DNA of 64,000 bases from Arcticibacter pallidicorallinus (GCF_003002875.1 NZ_PVTH01000013.1:1-64000), one strand, 5' to 3'. Positions 42,248 to 52,685 are shown, counted from the first letter of the stretch. Program-made: numbers and translations. Notes: a model not told the origin generated them from the letters alone.

Positions 42248-43132
42248 ATGATTGAATTGCCGGTAATACCTGCCAACCAGGCTCAGCGGAGACCAAATTG
42301 GCTAAGGGTGAAACTACCCGTGGGAAAAGAATACGCGAATGTAAGAGGATTAGTGGATACTCATAAGCTTCACACGATTTGTGAAAGCGGCAATTGCCCG
42401 AATATGGGTGAGTGCTGGGGTGCTGGTACCGCTACATTTATGATCCTTGGCAATATCTGCACACGCTCCTGCTCGTTTTGCGCAGTGGCTACAGGACGCC
42501 CGCTGGCGGTTGACCTGGATGAGCCTAACCGCGTGGCGAATTCAATCAAACTAATGAGCGTTAAGCATGCGGTGATTACATCGGTTGACCGCGATGACCT
42601 GAAAGATGGAGGCTCGATTATCTGGGCTGAAACCATTCGTGCCATTCGCAGGGAAAGTCCGGAAACCACCATGGAAACGCTTATCCCCGATTTCAGAGGC
42701 ATCTGGGATAATCTCTACCGCGTTTGCGAAGAGCGTCCGGAAGTAATTTCGCATAATATTGAGACGGTAAAACGCCTCACCCGCGAAGTTCGTATCCAGG
42801 CGAAATACGATCGTAGCATGGAAGCGTTGAAGCGGATATCCGAGTTCGGCATACGCACCAAATCAGGCATCATGCTTGGTCTGGGCGAAACGGAAGCGGA
42901 TGTAATCGAGACCATGCAGGATCTTGCTGATACAGGAGTTCATATTCTGACTCTCGGACAGTATCTACAACCTACTAAAAATCACCATCCGGTAATTGAC
43001 TGGATCCACCCGGATCAGTTTGCTAAATACAAGGAAATTGGTCAGGATATGGGATTCAAGTATGTAGAAAGCGGACCGCTGGTTCGTTCTTCCTATCACG
43101 CAGAAAAGCATCTTTTTGATCAGGTAAGATAA
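42248..43132 (+). CDS. lipA: Lipoyl synthase
   Basis: A 294-residue radical-SAM enzyme with both clusters: the auxiliary Cys45, Cys50, Cys56 ([12 protein letters not shown]) and the SAM cluster Cys71, Cys75, Cys78 (CTRSCSFC). The C-terminal [14 protein letters not shown] carries the conserved RSSY. It inserts two sulfurs into octanoyl groups on lipoyl domains. Its 3' end overlaps the convergent nnr gene by 13 nt. Confidence 0.98.
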   Translation: MIELPVIPANQAQRRPNWLRVKLPVGKEYANVRGLVDTHKLHTICESGNCPNMGECWGAGTATFMILGNICTRSCSFCAVATGRPLAVDLDEPNRVANSIKLMSVKHAVITSVDRDDLKDGGSIIWAETIRAIRRESPETTMETLIPDFRGIWDNLYRVCEERPEVISHNIETVKRLTREVRIQAKYDRSMEALKRISEFGIRTKSGIMLGLGETEADVIETMQDLADTGVHILTLGQYLQPTKNHHPVIDWIHPDQFAKYKEIGQDMGFKYVESGPLVRSSYHAEKHLFDQVR

Positions 43133-44613
43133 GCGGCGATCGTTGAGGGCAGCTTGCGCAGCAGATCTGATGCCGGAATAACGTAGTCGGGGGTCTTCTG
43201 ACCGATTGCTCCGTGCAGATATACACCAAGCATCGCGGCGTCTTCCGGCTTGTAGCCTTGTGCGATGAAAGAGGTGATAATCCCGGTCAGCACATCACCC
43301 ATGCCACCGGTCGCCATTGCGGGACTTCCCGTCGGATTAAACAGGCATGTTCCGTCGGGCAGAAAAATCACAGTATAGCGATTCTTCAGAACGATGGTAC
43401 AACCAAGAGTCATGGCCCTGTCGCGACCACTCTCTAAACGCTCCCACCAGGATTTATGTTCTCCAAACAGGCGATCGAACTCTTTCATGTGGGGCGTGAG
43501 TACGGAGCCTTCGGGAATGAGCTGCACCAGTTCATAATTGCTGGCGATCAGAGTCAAAGCGTCGGCATCCAAAACCATCGGTTTTTGGTAGGTCCGCATT
43601 ATCCGGGTAAGGAGCTTGAGACTGTTAGCTTCCGTTCCTAAGCCCGGACCAATCCCCAGAGAAGTGTATTTATCAGCGTTAAGGTCCAGTTCCTGAGCTC
43701 CAGTCCTGACGAGTGCCATTATTTCCGGTGCTCTGCTGTTCAGGGCAGTGAGCCCTTCCTCAGGTATACATGCGGTGGTCAGGCCTGCCCCGGAGTACAA
43801 ACATGCTTCTGCACTTAAAAGCGCTGCGCCCATTGTTTCTGCTGAGCCTGCTACCATCAAGGCATGTCCATAAGTTCCCTTGTGGCTAAAGTTGTCGCGC
43901 TTTACCAGGCGACAAGCGATATCTTCTTTTTCAATGAGCTTATAGGGAGAGTCAAGGGACTGTATATACGCCTCGTCGAGGCCTATATCTACTACGCGGT
44001 GTTCCCCGAGGAAAAAGGCCGATTCAGGCAGTAAAAAGTTGATCTTAGGTCGCTGGAATGTGATGGCTAATTTGGCATGAACAACACAATCATCTGCAGT
44101 CAAAGGCCCTTCGGCCCTGAATCCTGTCGGCATATCCACCGCTATAACTTTCTTATTCCAGAAATTTATCTTCTTCACGAGTGCCTCCCACTTCCCGCTG
44201 AGCGGCTTATTCAGGCCAGAGCCCAGCATAGCGTCTATCAAAAGCACCGCAGGCTCTTCCGTCAGTTCTGCGGCGTCGCGTATCTCCCGTACCGGGATCT
44301 TATAGGAGCTGAGCGCTTCCAGATTAGCAATAAAGTCTGCGCTGCTTTTTTCCGTAAATCGAACAATCTTGATGTCAAGCGCCTGAAAACCTTTGTCGTG
44401 AAGCATGCGCGCTATGGAAAGACCATCGCCCCCATTATTTCCGGTACCACAGTAGATCGCTATGCTATTGTACTTCTCAGAAAACTCGCTCATGAAAGAA
44501 CTTACAAACGCGCCGGCCGCCTTTTCCATCAGGTCAAGGGAGCTGATCTTTGCTGAATCGATCGTCTGCGCGTCTGCAGCACGCATCTGTTCCGTGTTGA
44601 GAAGATTTTCCAT
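43120..44613 (-). CDS. nnr: Bifunctional NAD(P)HX epimerase/dehydratase
   Basis: A 497-residue fusion. The N-terminal epimerase (YjeF-N) has [18 protein letters not shown] and [12 protein letters not shown]; the C-terminal ADP-dependent dehydratase has [46 protein letters not shown] and the nucleotide-binding [18 protein letters not shown]. It repairs hydrated NADH and NADPH. It lies 7 nt after uvrA on the same strand, so the two form one leftward operon. Confidence 0.95.
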   Translation of the reverse strand: MENLLNTEQMRAADAQTIDSAKISSLDLMEKAAGAFVSSFMSEFSEKYNSIAIYCGTGNNGGDGLSIARMLHDKGFQALDIKIVRFTEKSSADFIANLEALSSYKIPVREIRDAAELTEEPAVLLIDAMLGSGLNKPLSGKWEALVKKINFWNKKVIAVDMPTGFRAEGPLTADDCVVHAKLAITFQRPKINFLLPESAFFLGEHRVVDIGLDEAYIQSLDSPYKLIEKEDIACRLVKRDNFSHKGTYGHALMVAGSAETMGAALLSAEACLYSGAGLTTACIPEEGLTALNSRAPEIMALVRTGAQELDLNADKYTSLGIGPGLGTEANSLKLLTRIMRTYQKPMVLDADALTLIASNYELVQLIPEGSVLTPHMKEFDRLFGEHKSWWERLESGRDRAMTLGCTIVLKNRYTVIFLPDGTCLFNPTGSPAMATGGMGDVLTGIITSFIAQGYKPEDAAMLGVYLHGAIGQKTPDYVIPASDLLRKLPSTIAAYLT

Positions 44614-44620
44614 AGCCTAT

Positions 44621-47464
44621 CTAACGTCGCATTTCCAGTTTCAGGAATTGTCCGGTAAAGCTCTTTTTTACTTTTGTCAGTCCCTCGGGAGTTCCTTCGA
44701 AGAGAACCTGTCCTCCGCCGGCGCCACCTTCAGGACCCAGGTCGATTACCCAATCTGCTACTTTAACCACATCGAGGTTGTGTTCAATTACCAAAATGGT
44801 ATTTCCATGATCTACCAGGCGGTTTAAAACCCCCAGCAAGACATTGATGTCTTCAAAATGGAGACCCGTGGTAGGTTCATCCAATATATAGAAGGTTTTT
44901 CCTGTATCTTTCTTGGAAAGCTCGGTAGCCAGCTTCACACGCTGTGCTTCACCACCCGAGAGTGTTGTTGACGATTGTCCGAGTTTGATATAGCCCAGGC
45001 CGACATCGTAGAGCGTTTTTATTTTCCGGTGGATGGAGGGAATCAGCTCAAAGAATTCTACCGCCTCTTCAATGCTCATATCCAGCACATCGCTGATGGA
45101 TTTTCCTTTATAGCGCACCTCCAGGGTTTCGCGGTTATAGCGTCTGCCGTTGCATTCCTCACAAGGAACCTGCACATCAGGCAGGAAGTTCATTTCAATA
45201 ATCTTCATTCCGGCACCCTGACAGGTTTCGCATCTTCCTCCTTTAACGTTGAAGGAGAAGCGTCCGGGTTTATATCCCCTGATCTTTGCTTCGGGCAGGC
45301 CGACAAACAGGTTGCGGATATCCGAGAACACGCCGGTATACGTAGAAGGATTGGAACGAGGCGTACGACCTATCGGCGTCTGGTCAATTTCGATCACCTT
45401 ATCAATATGCTCCAGACCTTCGATAGCCTTAAAAGGCATCGGTGTCTTCTTCGCTCTGAAGAAATGTTTGTTGAGTATAGGATATAGCGTCTCGGCGATA
45501 AGACTTGATTTTCCGCTCCCGGACACACCGGTAACACAGATCAGCTTTCCAAGAGGAAATGACACGGTTACATTACGCAGGTTGTTCCCCGTTGCATTCC
45601 GGAGAATCAGCTGCTCGCCGGTGCCTTTTCTTCTTTCGGCAGGTATGGCAATCTCTTTTTCTCCGCTGAGGTAGGCGTTGGTAAGAGTTTTTGCCAGTCT
45701 TACCTCTGAGGGAGTACCCTGAGCGACGACCTGACCACCGTGAACACCCGCTGCCGGCCCCATATCGATTACATGATCGGCTTCGAGGATCATGTCCTTG
45801 TCATGCTCTACCACAAGTACGGAGTTACCGATATCGCGAAGGTTCTTCAGTGCGGAAATAAGGCGTGCATTATCCCGCTGATGAAGTCCGATACTCGGCT
45901 CATCCAATATATAAAGCACATTAACGAGCTGCGACCCGATCTGGGTAGCCAGACGAATACGCTGCGCCTCTCCTCCGGAGAGGGTCCTGGCAGTTCTGTT
46001 AAGGGTCAGGTAGTTCAGGCCTACATCCAGAAGAAAGCCTAGTCTGGAACGGATCTCCTTTAGTATTTCCTTCGCGATAATACTCTGCCGCTCGTTGAGA
46101 CGGGATTCCACTTCATCAAACCAGAGGGACAGGCTGTTGATATCCATAGAGGCGAGCTCATAGATATTCTTTTCGCCAACCTTGAAATGGAGGGATTCTT
46201 TTTTAAGTCGGGCACCGTGACATACCGGACAAACCTTTAATACACGGAAGTCGTCCAGATCTTTCAGCATATCTTCTGCCTTTTTCTCAGACTGTTCCTC
46301 AAGCATCTTGATGATGCCATCAAATGTTACCTGATAATTCTGGACATTCCACTTATTATACTGAACCGGTACGGTCAACAGCTCATCAGAGCCGTGCAAT
46401 ATAATTTCCAAAATGTCTTTGGGTAGTTTCTCGATAGGATCAGACAAAGAAAACTCTTTCTTTTTGCTGAGGGCCTTCAGCATCTGGAAGATCCAGGTTT
46501 CCCTGAACTCACCTATAGGTGCCAGCCCCCCTTTCATTATACTCAGCTTTGGATCAGGAATAACGGATGATTCGTCGATCTCGTAGATGGAACCCAGGCC
46601 ATCACAGCGTTCGCAGGCCCCATAAGGAGAGTTGAACGAAAAGGTGTTAGGTTGAGGTTCATCATAGGAGATACCAGACTCCGGATCCATCAGGTATTTA
46701 CTGAAAAAGAACTCGTTATTGTCCTGGTCGGCGATCTTGATGATGCCCTTTGCGATTTTTAGTGCTGACTGGATAGAGCTGTAGAGGCGCTTTGAATCTT
46801 TCTCCGTTACGTTGAGCCTGTCAACGACCATCTCGATATCGTGGATGCGGTAACGGTCCAGTTGCATTTTTGGTGTGAGATCAACGATTTCCCCATCTAC
46901 ACGAACCTTCAGGTAGCCTTGCTTACGGATCTGTTCGAAAAGCTCACGATAGTGGCCCTTACGGCCTTTCACCACGGGAGCTAAGATATTGACAGCTTTA
47001 CCGTCAAACTGCTGTAGTATACTGCGGAGCATCTGATCTTCAGACATGCGCTCCATTTTTTTACCCGTTACATACGAATAAGCATCTGCCGTTCTTGCGA
47101 ATAAAAGACGCATGAAGTCATAGATCTCTGTTATGGTACCTACCGTAGAACGTGGATTTTTAGAGGTTGTCTTTTGTTCGATGGCGATGACGGGACTTAA
47201 TCCGGAAATCTTATCCACATCCGGACGTTCCATTCCACCGAGGAATTGTCTGGAATAGGCGCTGAAGGTTTCCATGTAACGTCTTTGCCCCTCCGCATAT
47301 ATCGTATCAAAAGCCAGCGATGACTTGCCACTTCCACTGAGGCCGGTAATGACTACCAGCTGGTTCCTCGGAAATGATACGTCGATATTTTTAAGGTTAT
47401 GAACCCTGGCTCCGTAAACCTCTACCTCACTTTGCTCGCCAAGATCTGGTGTGCTTTTATTCAT
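44621..47464 (-). CDS. uvrA: Excinuclease ABC subunit A
   Basis: A 947-residue UvrA: two ABC ATPase modules with Walker A GLSGSGKSSLAF and GVSGSGKSSLI, two signature blocks LSGGEAQRIRLATQIGS and LSGGEAQRVKLATELS, and zinc cysteines in CERCDGLGS, CPVCHGARL and CETCQGAGM/CEECNGRRY. It finds bulky DNA lesions and loads UvrB. Upstream I see no clear TAnnTTTG box. Confidence 0.98.
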   Translation of the reverse strand: MNKSTPDLGEQSEVEVYGARVHNLKNIDVSFPRNQLVVITGLSGSGKSSLAFDTIYAEGQRRYMETFSAYSRQFLGGMERPDVDKISGLSPVIAIEQKTTSKNPRSTVGTITEIYDFMRLLFARTADAYSYVTGKKMERMSEDQMLRSILQQFDGKAVNILAPVVKGRKGHYRELFEQIRKQGYLKVRVDGEIVDLTPKMQLDRYRIHDIEMVVDRLNVTEKDSKRLYSSIQSALKIAKGIIKIADQDNNEFFFSKYLMDPESGISYDEPQPNTFSFNSPYGACERCDGLGSIYEIDESSVIPDPKLSIMKGGLAPIGEFRETWIFQMLKALSKKKEFSLSDPIEKLPKDILEIILHGSDELLTVPVQYNKWNVQNYQVTFDGIIKMLEEQSEKKAEDMLKDLDDFRVLKVCPVCHGARLKKESLHFKVGEKNIYELASMDINSLSLWFDEVESRLNERQSIIAKEILKEIRSRLGFLLDVGLNYLTLNRTARTLSGGEAQRIRLATQIGSQLVNVLYILDEPSIGLHQRDNARLISALKNLRDIGNSVLVVEHDKDMILEADHVIDMGPAAGVHGGQVVAQGTPSEVRLAKTLTNAYLSGEKEIAIPAERRKGTGEQLILRNATGNNLRNVTVSFPLGKLICVTGVSGSGKSSLIAETLYPILNKHFFRAKKTPMPFKAIEGLEHIDKVIEIDQTPIGRTPRSNPSTYTGVFSDIRNLFVGLPEAKIRGYKPGRFSFNVKGGRCETCQGAGMKIIEMNFLPDVQVPCEECNGRRYNRETLEVRYKGKSISDVLDMSIEEAVEFFELIPSIHRKIKTLYDVGLGYIKLGQSSTTLSGGEAQRVKLATELSKKDTGKTFYILDEPTTGLHFEDINVLLGVLNRLVDHGNTILVIEHNLDVVKVADWVIDLGPEGGAGGGQVLFEGTPEGLTKVKKSFTGQFLKLEMRR

Positions 47465-47617
47465 TAATTTGTATCTCTAGAAATATGGACGATAAAGATC
47501 GGGTAATAGTCTGTAATTAACATCCTGTCTGTGTAATTTTAGGAGCAAAGGTCCTGACGCATATTTCTCCCCAGAAGTTAGCATCAGAACCTTCGCTCTT
47601 AAAAAATTAACAAAAAT

Positions 47618-48457
47618 CTAGAGGTCTTGTTTCCGGAGAAGATTAAGCGCATCGATGGCGTTGCGCTCGGTAACAGGATCGATAACCCGGTGTTTCGGCT
47701 GCTCCGTATCACGGGCAAGGAGGCTCTCTCCTCTTCTGGCAAATCCGTATTTAATTGGATTTTCAATTACTTCTTTCATGGAAGCCAGCTTGTAGACGTA
47801 GGAAGCTGTCTCCCTGTTTAACTTCAGCTTAAAGTAATTGTCATGTCCCTGGACCGCAATCTGTCTCTTTAAGCTATTCTCACCAACGTTATATGCAGCG
47901 GCGACAAGGGTCCAGTTATTGAACTCCTTATACAAGTCGCGCAAATATTTCGCGGCAGCAACAGTAGACTTTCTCATATTTTGTCTGTCGTCACGGGAAC
48001 GGTTAACCACCAGTCCGTAACTCCTTGCTGTTTGTGGCATAAACTGCCAGTAGCCGGACGCTCCTTTAGGAGATGTTCCTCCAACTAAGCCACTTTCAAC
48101 CAAAGGAAGATATTTGAAGTCTTCCGGAATGCCGTACTGCTTGAGTATCGGCTCGATTACAGGAAACCAGCGTGCAGCTCTTTGGTGCAACCGATTTGTC
48201 TGAATATGCTCATAACTGCTGGCTTTTAAATACTTTTCCATCCTCTGGGAAACCTTTACATGCTGTACCGGTATTTCCTCGCTGGCAAACTCAAATGAGA
48301 TGACAGGGGATGATTCTTTTTCGTCGCGGGGAGAAGGGACATCCACTTTTTGTGGAAACGACTTAACGTGTGTTACTGAAGTTTTGCTGACACCTACTTT
48401 TGCTAAAACGGTGATCAGAACAACTGCAATACACGCGATCAAATGTTTCTTAATCAT
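47618..48457 (-). CDS. Lytic transglycosylase (SLT domain)
   Basis: A 279-residue exported enzyme: N-terminal anchor MIKKHLIACIAVVLITVLAKVG, then an SLT goose-type domain with the catalytic Glu in KYLPLVESGLVGGTSPKGASGYWQFMPQTARSYGL and the AAYNVGENSLKR block. It would cleave peptidoglycan glycan strands to anhydro-muropeptides. No LysM repeats are visible. The start is 48457: the -7 box at 48492-48499 lies downstream of the longer frame's ATG (48526). Confidence 0.88.
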   Translation of the reverse strand: MIKKHLIACIAVVLITVLAKVGVSKTSVTHVKSFPQKVDVPSPRDEKESSPVISFEFASEEIPVQHVKVSQRMEKYLKASSYEHIQTNRLHQRAARWFPVIEPILKQYGIPEDFKYLPLVESGLVGGTSPKGASGYWQFMPQTARSYGLVVNRSRDDRQNMRKSTVAAAKYLRDLYKEFNNWTLVAAAYNVGENSLKRQIAVQGHDNYFKLKLNRETASYVYKLASMKEVIENPIKYGFARRGESLLARDTEQPKHRVIDPVTERNAIDALNLLRKQDL

Positions 48458-48491
48458 GCGTACCTTACTATGTTTATTATTAAAAAGACCA

Positions 48492-48499
48492 CAAAGGTA
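48492..48499 (-). promoter_or_regulatory. -7 box of the lytic transglycosylase gene
   Basis: Minus-strand TACCTTTG (48499-48492) matches TAnnTTTG; it gives a leader of about 30 nt to the ATG at 48457. Confidence 0.55.
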
Positions 48500-48631
48500 C
48501 GGAATATATATGTGATACACAAGCACTTATGTTTTATACCCTAAAAACCAGGGTGTTAATAACCATTTTTTCACACTTTTCGACCAAACTTATTAGCAAA
48601 CACTATACAGGTTTAATTGTTAAATTTTGAC

Positions 48632-48639
48632 TAACTTTG
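48632..48639 (+). promoter_or_regulatory. -7 box of the pseudouridine synthase gene
   Basis: TAACTTTG matches TAnnTTTG, 30 nt before the ATG at 48670. No -33 TTG at the normal spacing. Confidence 0.5.
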
Positions 48640-48669
48640 CCCCCCATTTAAATAGGTTAGCAGTATAAC

Positions 48670-50265
48670 ATGCCAAATAGTAACAATCGGAAAAGTCGCG
48701 AGGACAAGTCCTTCAATAACAACCGTTTCGACGCAAGTTCAAAAAACGATCGTCAGGAAAGGTCAAACACAGAAAACAAAAGAAAGTTTGACGGCGACCG
48801 CAAACAGTCGTACGGGGATCGCCCCACAAGGTCTGAAAGACCATCGTCAGACGAAAGAGGACAGGATCGCAGAACAAGCGGCGATCGTCCATTCGCAAAA
48901 AGACCATTCAGTCAGGATTCAAGAGAAAAAAGCCGTGATTCAAGATCAGGAGGAGAGCGTTCTTCCGACAGAAGATCATTTGGCGGAGACAAGAGAGAAG
49001 GATTTTCATCAGGCCGTCCGCAAGGAGACCGTCCTTATGAAAAGAAAGCTTTTGAAAGAAGACCATTTGGCGAAGACAAACGAGGAGGCGCTTCAGGCGG
49101 CCGCAGCACGGGAGACCGTCCGTTCGAAAAGAAATCATTCGACAGAAGACCGTCTGGTGATGACAGAAGATCAGGAGCAGCAGGCAGCAGACCACAAAGC
49201 GACCGTCCTTTCGAAAGAAAACCTTTTGGAAGCGACAGAAAGCCTTTCGGAGAAGATAAGAGAGAAAGGCGCCCATACGGTGATGACAGAAAGCCTTTCG
49301 GAGAAGATAAGAGAGAAAGACGCCCATACGGTGATGACAGAAAGCCGGGAAGACCGTCTGACAGACCGCAGTCTGAGCGCCCGTACGAGAAGAAGCCTTT
49401 TCGCACTGACGAGAGAAGAAGCGGCGACAGAAGACCTTCTGACCGCCGTGCAGATACCGGTGAGAACCGTACCTGGACCTCGGAAGAGCATGTTGGCAAG
49501 CCAAACATGCGTCTGCGGAAGAAGACAACAGCGCCCTCCGGAGTTTCAGACCTTATCCGTCTGAACAGATACATTGCAAATGCCGGCATCTGCTCACGCA
49601 GGAAGGCAGATGAGTTGATTGAAGCAGGCGTTATCAGCGTAAACGGGGAGGCCGTCACCGAGCTTGGTCACAAGATCAATCCGATGACAGACGTCATCCG
49701 TTATAACGGAGCAACTCTGAAGCGCGAAAAGATGACTTATGTGCTTCTGAACAAGCCAAAGGATTATATCACCACTACTGACGACCCTCAGGAACGCAGA
49801 ACGGTTATGCAACTGGTTGAGAAAGCTTCCAAGGAGCGGATCTACCCTATCGGAAGACTGGATAGAAACACAACCGGTTTGTTACTGATGACCAATGACG
49901 GTGATCTTGCTGACAAACTTTCTCACCCGCGTAATAATATCACCAAGATCTACCAGGTGGAGCTTAGTAAGAGCTTGAGTCAGGGAGACCTGAATAAGAT
50001 CGCTTTCGGCCTGGAGCTGGAAGATGGCCTGATCAAGGTTGACGAAATAAGTTATGTTGCAGGGGCAAGTAAAAAAGAAGTTGGCGTTCAGATCCATAGC
50101 GGTAAAAATCGTATCGTAAGAAGGATCTTCGAACACCTCGGTTATGAAGTAGTGAAACTTGACAGGGTTGTTTATGCCAACCTGACCAAGAAAGACCTTC
50201 CAAGAGGCCGATGGAGATATTTGGATGAAAAGGAAATCATCCAGCTTAAGCATCTGATAAAGTAA
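48670..50265 (+). CDS. RluB/RsuA-type pseudouridine synthase with long disordered N-terminus
   Basis: A 531-residue protein. Residues 1-about 290 are a disordered Arg/Asp/Ser/Gly/Lys region with repeats such as RPYGDDRKPFGEDKRE. Then come an S4 RNA-binding domain (RLNRYIANAGICSRRKADELI) and the RsuA/RluB catalytic domain with the catalytic Asp in GRLDRNTTGLLL. It should modify 23S or 16S rRNA uridines; the N-terminal extension, roughly half of the protein, is probably an RNA-binding or assembly arm and is often seen in Bacteroidota homologues. Confidence 0.9.
   Translation: MPNSNNRKSREDKSFNNNRFDASSKNDRQERSNTENKRKFDGDRKQSYGDRPTRSERPSSDERGQDRRTSGDRPFAKRPFSQDSREKSRDSRSGGERSSDRRSFGGDKREGFSSGRPQGDRPYEKKAFERRPFGEDKRGGASGGRSTGDRPFEKKSFDRRPSGDDRRSGAAGSRPQSDRPFERKPFGSDRKPFGEDKRERRPYGDDRKPFGEDKRERRPYGDDRKPGRPSDRPQSERPYEKKPFRTDERRSGDRRPSDRRADTGENRTWTSEEHVGKPNMRLRKKTTAPSGVSDLIRLNRYIANAGICSRRKADELIEAGVISVNGEAVTELGHKINPMTDVIRYNGATLKREKMTYVLLNKPKDYITTTDDPQERRTVMQLVEKASKERIYPIGRLDRNTTGLLLMTNDGDLADKLSHPRNNITKIYQVELSKSLSQGDLNKIAFGLELEDGLIKVDEISYVAGASKKEVGVQIHSGKNRIVRRIFEHLGYEVVKLDRVVYANLTKKDLPRGRWRYLDEKEIIQLKHLIK
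49234..49335 (+). repeat. 51-bp tandem repeat inside the RluB-like gene
   Basis: Two copies (49234-49284 and 49285-49335), almost identical, encode the 17-residue unit RKPFGEDKRERRPYGDD; a third copy breaks down after about 10 nt. An in-frame, expandable unit. Confidence 0.8.
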
Positions 50266-50304
50266 AAAACAAAACCCCGGAACAATTCGGGGTTTTGTTT
50301 TTTA
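50266..50304 (+). terminator. Terminator after the RluB-like gene
   Basis: ACAAAACCCCG and CGGGGTTTTGT pair around GAACAATT, followed by a T-run. It starts right after the stop codon. Confidence 0.85.
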
Positions 50305-50345
50305 TAGGAGTATAAAGTGTTTATCTTAGTGTATAACCCTGATAA

Positions 50346-51467
50346 ATGAAAAGAAATATCTTTATCCTGCTTATGGCATCTCTTACGATTGGAAACACGT
50401 ACGCACAAAAGCGAAATCTCGTTATTGGTACCTATACAAAGAACGGAAAGAGCGAAGGTATTTATGTTTATGAGTTCGATAGCCAGACAGGCAAAGCAAC
50501 CTATAAAAACAAGGCAACGGGGGTTGCTAACCCGTCTTACCTGGACATCAGCAAGGATGGCAAGTTTGTTTATGCAGCCAACGAAAATAAAGAGGGTGGC
50601 GTAAGCGCATTTTCTTTTGACCCTGTAACAGGAGCCCTGCAGCTTCTCAACAGTCAGCCGACCCATGGCAGCTCAGCCTGCTATATCGACATTGACAACA
50701 GCAGGAAATTTGTATTCTCCGCAAATTATGGCTCGGGTAACCTGGTTGTATATCCGGTGCAAAAAGACGGGTCACTGGCCCCGGCGGCTCAGGTGATTCA
50801 ACATACCGGTAGCAGTGCCGACCCAAACCGTCAGAAGTCTTCTCATGTACATTCGACAATCCTTTCACCAGATCAGAAGTTTCTGCTGGTGAGTGACCTC
50901 GGCACAGATAAGATTTCCAGCTACGCTTTCGATAACAAGAATATCAAAGAGCCCTTAAGACCGGCTGATCCTCCTTTTGCTACTGCGGCGCCGGGAAGCG
51001 GACCAAGGCACCTGGATTTTCACCCCAACAGCCGTTATGTTTATGCCCTGATGGAAATGACCGGGGATGTTATTGTTTATTCTTATAAGAACGGAAGCCT
51101 GAATGCCGTTCAGACAATTTCCATGCTTGCACCGGATTTCAGAGGAAAAACGGGAGCGGCGGACATTCATGTATCTCCCGATGGGAAATTTGTATATGCA
51201 TCTAACCGGGGTGACGCCAACGAAATCGTGATATTTAGCATTGACCAAAGCACTGGAAAGCTTACAGTTGCAGGCCGACAGTCAACACTTGGAAAAACGC
51301 CAAGGAATTTCGTTATCGACCAGGCAGGCGATTATCTTCTGGCCGCCAATCAGGACAGCGACCAGGTCGTGATATTTAAGAGAGACCAGCAGAGCGGGCA
51401 ATTAACGGATACGGGTGAAAGGATTGACGTAGGAATGCCCGTTTGTTTGAAACTTAGCGGAAAATAA
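50346..51467 (+). CDS. Exported lactonase (6-phosphogluconolactonase fold)
   Basis: A 373-residue seven-bladed propeller of the YbhE/Pgl lactonase family. Signal peptide MKRNIFILLMASLTIGNTYAQ, then NLVIGTYTKNGKSEGIYVYEF, DGKFVYAANENKEGGVSAF, KSSHVHSTILSPDQKFLLVSDLGTDKI and GPRHLDFHPNSRYVYALMEMTGDVIVY, all recurrent motifs. Because it is exported, cytosolic 6-phosphogluconate production is unlikely; a periplasmic sugar-lactone hydrolase is more plausible. It converges with bshA. Confidence 0.85.
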   Translation: MKRNIFILLMASLTIGNTYAQKRNLVIGTYTKNGKSEGIYVYEFDSQTGKATYKNKATGVANPSYLDISKDGKFVYAANENKEGGVSAFSFDPVTGALQLLNSQPTHGSSACYIDIDNSRKFVFSANYGSGNLVVYPVQKDGSLAPAAQVIQHTGSSADPNRQKSSHVHSTILSPDQKFLLVSDLGTDKISSYAFDNKNIKEPLRPADPPFATAAPGSGPRHLDFHPNSRYVYALMEMTGDVIVYSYKNGSLNAVQTISMLAPDFRGKTGAADIHVSPDGKFVYASNRGDANEIVIFSIDQSTGKLTVAGRQSTLGKTPRNFVIDQAGDYLLAANQDSDQVVIFKRDQQSGQLTDTGERIDVGMPVCLKLSGK

Positions 51468-51470
51468 AAT

Positions 51471-51503
51471 TCCGGTGTCACTATTGGGTTACCGGATTCT
51501 TTT
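51471..51503. terminator. Candidate terminator between convergent genes
   Basis: TCCGGT (51471-51476) pairs with ACCGGA (51491-51496), followed by TTCTTTT on the plus strand. It overlaps the last bases of bshA. Confidence 0.45.
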
Positions 51504-52620
51504 CTATTACTTCTCTGTAGTAATCTTCATAGATCGGAAGGATGAAGCTCAGGTCAAATTCTTTTGCTCTGGCCAGCGCATTGGCTTTAAATTCGGCCAG
51601 GCGCTCCCTGTCTTCAAGAATATAAACTGCGTTTCTCGCCATGTCTTCCACATCTCCGACATTGCTCATGAAGCCTGTAACACCCTGAATGTTCAGTTCA
51701 GGCAAGCCCCCTGCGTTTGAGGATATCACGGGTACCTGACAGGCCATCGCTTCCAGTGCTGCCAATCCAAAGCTTTCTGATTCTGAAGGCATCAGAAAGA
51801 GATCTGCAACGGAAAGAATTTCTTCTACTGCCTCTTGTTTTCCAAGATATCTTACATTGTCGCAAATACCCAGGTCGCGGCACAGCCTTTCACAGTTTGC
51901 ACGGTCTGGACCATCACCCACCATCAGCAGCTTGGAGGGAATAGTTTGGAGCACTTTATGAAACACGCGAACAACATCCTTTGCTCTCTTCACTTTGCGG
52001 AAGTTAGAAGTGTGGACCATTATCAGTTCATTGTTCGGCGCAATTGCCTTTTTGAAATGATCCTTCCGTTTTTGACTGAAGCGGGTAAGATCTATAAAAT
52101 TGGGAATCACTTTGATATCATTGGTGATTTCGAAATGGTCATAGGTATCTTTTCGCAAGTGTTCAGAAACAGCAGTTACTCCGTCGGACTTGTTGATGGA
52201 GAATGTCACAACCGGCTTAAAGGTCACGTCCTTCCCTACCAGCGTGATATCCGTTCCGTGCAACGTGGTTACTACAGGTATATTGATTCCATAGGTAGCC
52301 AGTATCTGCTTGGCCATAAAGGCAGCAGATGCGTGGGGAATGGCGTAATGCACATGCAGCAGATCCAGTTTTTCGAACCGTACCACATCTACCAGTTTGC
52401 TGGCCAGAACCAGCTCGTATGGCGGATAATCAAACAATGGATACTGAGAAACGGACACTTCATGGTAAAATAAGTTTTCCGAGAAGAAGTCTAGTCTGGC
52501 TGGCTGACTATAGGTGATAAAGTGGACCTGATGGCCGTTATCTGCAAGTGCCTTGCCCAGCTCAGTGGCCACTACTCCGCTTCCGCCAAATGTCGGATAG
52601 CATACGATTCCAATTTTCAT
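51481..52620 (-). CDS. bshA: N-acetyl-glucosaminyl L-malate synthase BshA
   Basis: A 379-residue GT4 glycosyltransferase typical of BshA: it begins MKIGIVCYPTFGGSGVVATELGKAL, then HVHYAIPHASAAFMAKQI, and the donor-binding ESFGLAALEAMACQVPVISS (with the E-x7-E pair). It joins UDP-GlcNAc to L-malate, step one of bacillithiol synthesis. The box TTATTTTG just before the ATG (52632-52625) is one mismatch from -7 and would give a near-leaderless mRNA. Confidence 0.93.
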   Translation of the reverse strand: MKIGIVCYPTFGGSGVVATELGKALADNGHQVHFITYSQPARLDFFSENLFYHEVSVSQYPLFDYPPYELVLASKLVDVVRFEKLDLLHVHYAIPHASAAFMAKQILATYGINIPVVTTLHGTDITLVGKDVTFKPVVTFSINKSDGVTAVSEHLRKDTYDHFEITNDIKVIPNFIDLTRFSQKRKDHFKKAIAPNNELIMVHTSNFRKVKRAKDVVRVFHKVLQTIPSKLLMVGDGPDRANCERLCRDLGICDNVRYLGKQEAVEEILSVADLFLMPSESESFGLAALEAMACQVPVISSNAGGLPELNIQGVTGFMSNVGDVEDMARNAVYILEDRERLAEFKANALARAKEFDLSFILPIYEDYYREVIEKNPVTQ

Positions 52621-52685
52621 TTTGCAAAATAAAAGGAAAAAGACGAAGATATTGTTTGGTTCGGGTAAATTAAATAGCTACCCGA

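Noticed and set aside
48788-49658. Long antisense and alternate frames within the RluB-like arm
   Set aside because: They come from the Arg/Asp/Gly-rich repeat DNA, where stop codons are rare in other frames. No domain or start signal.
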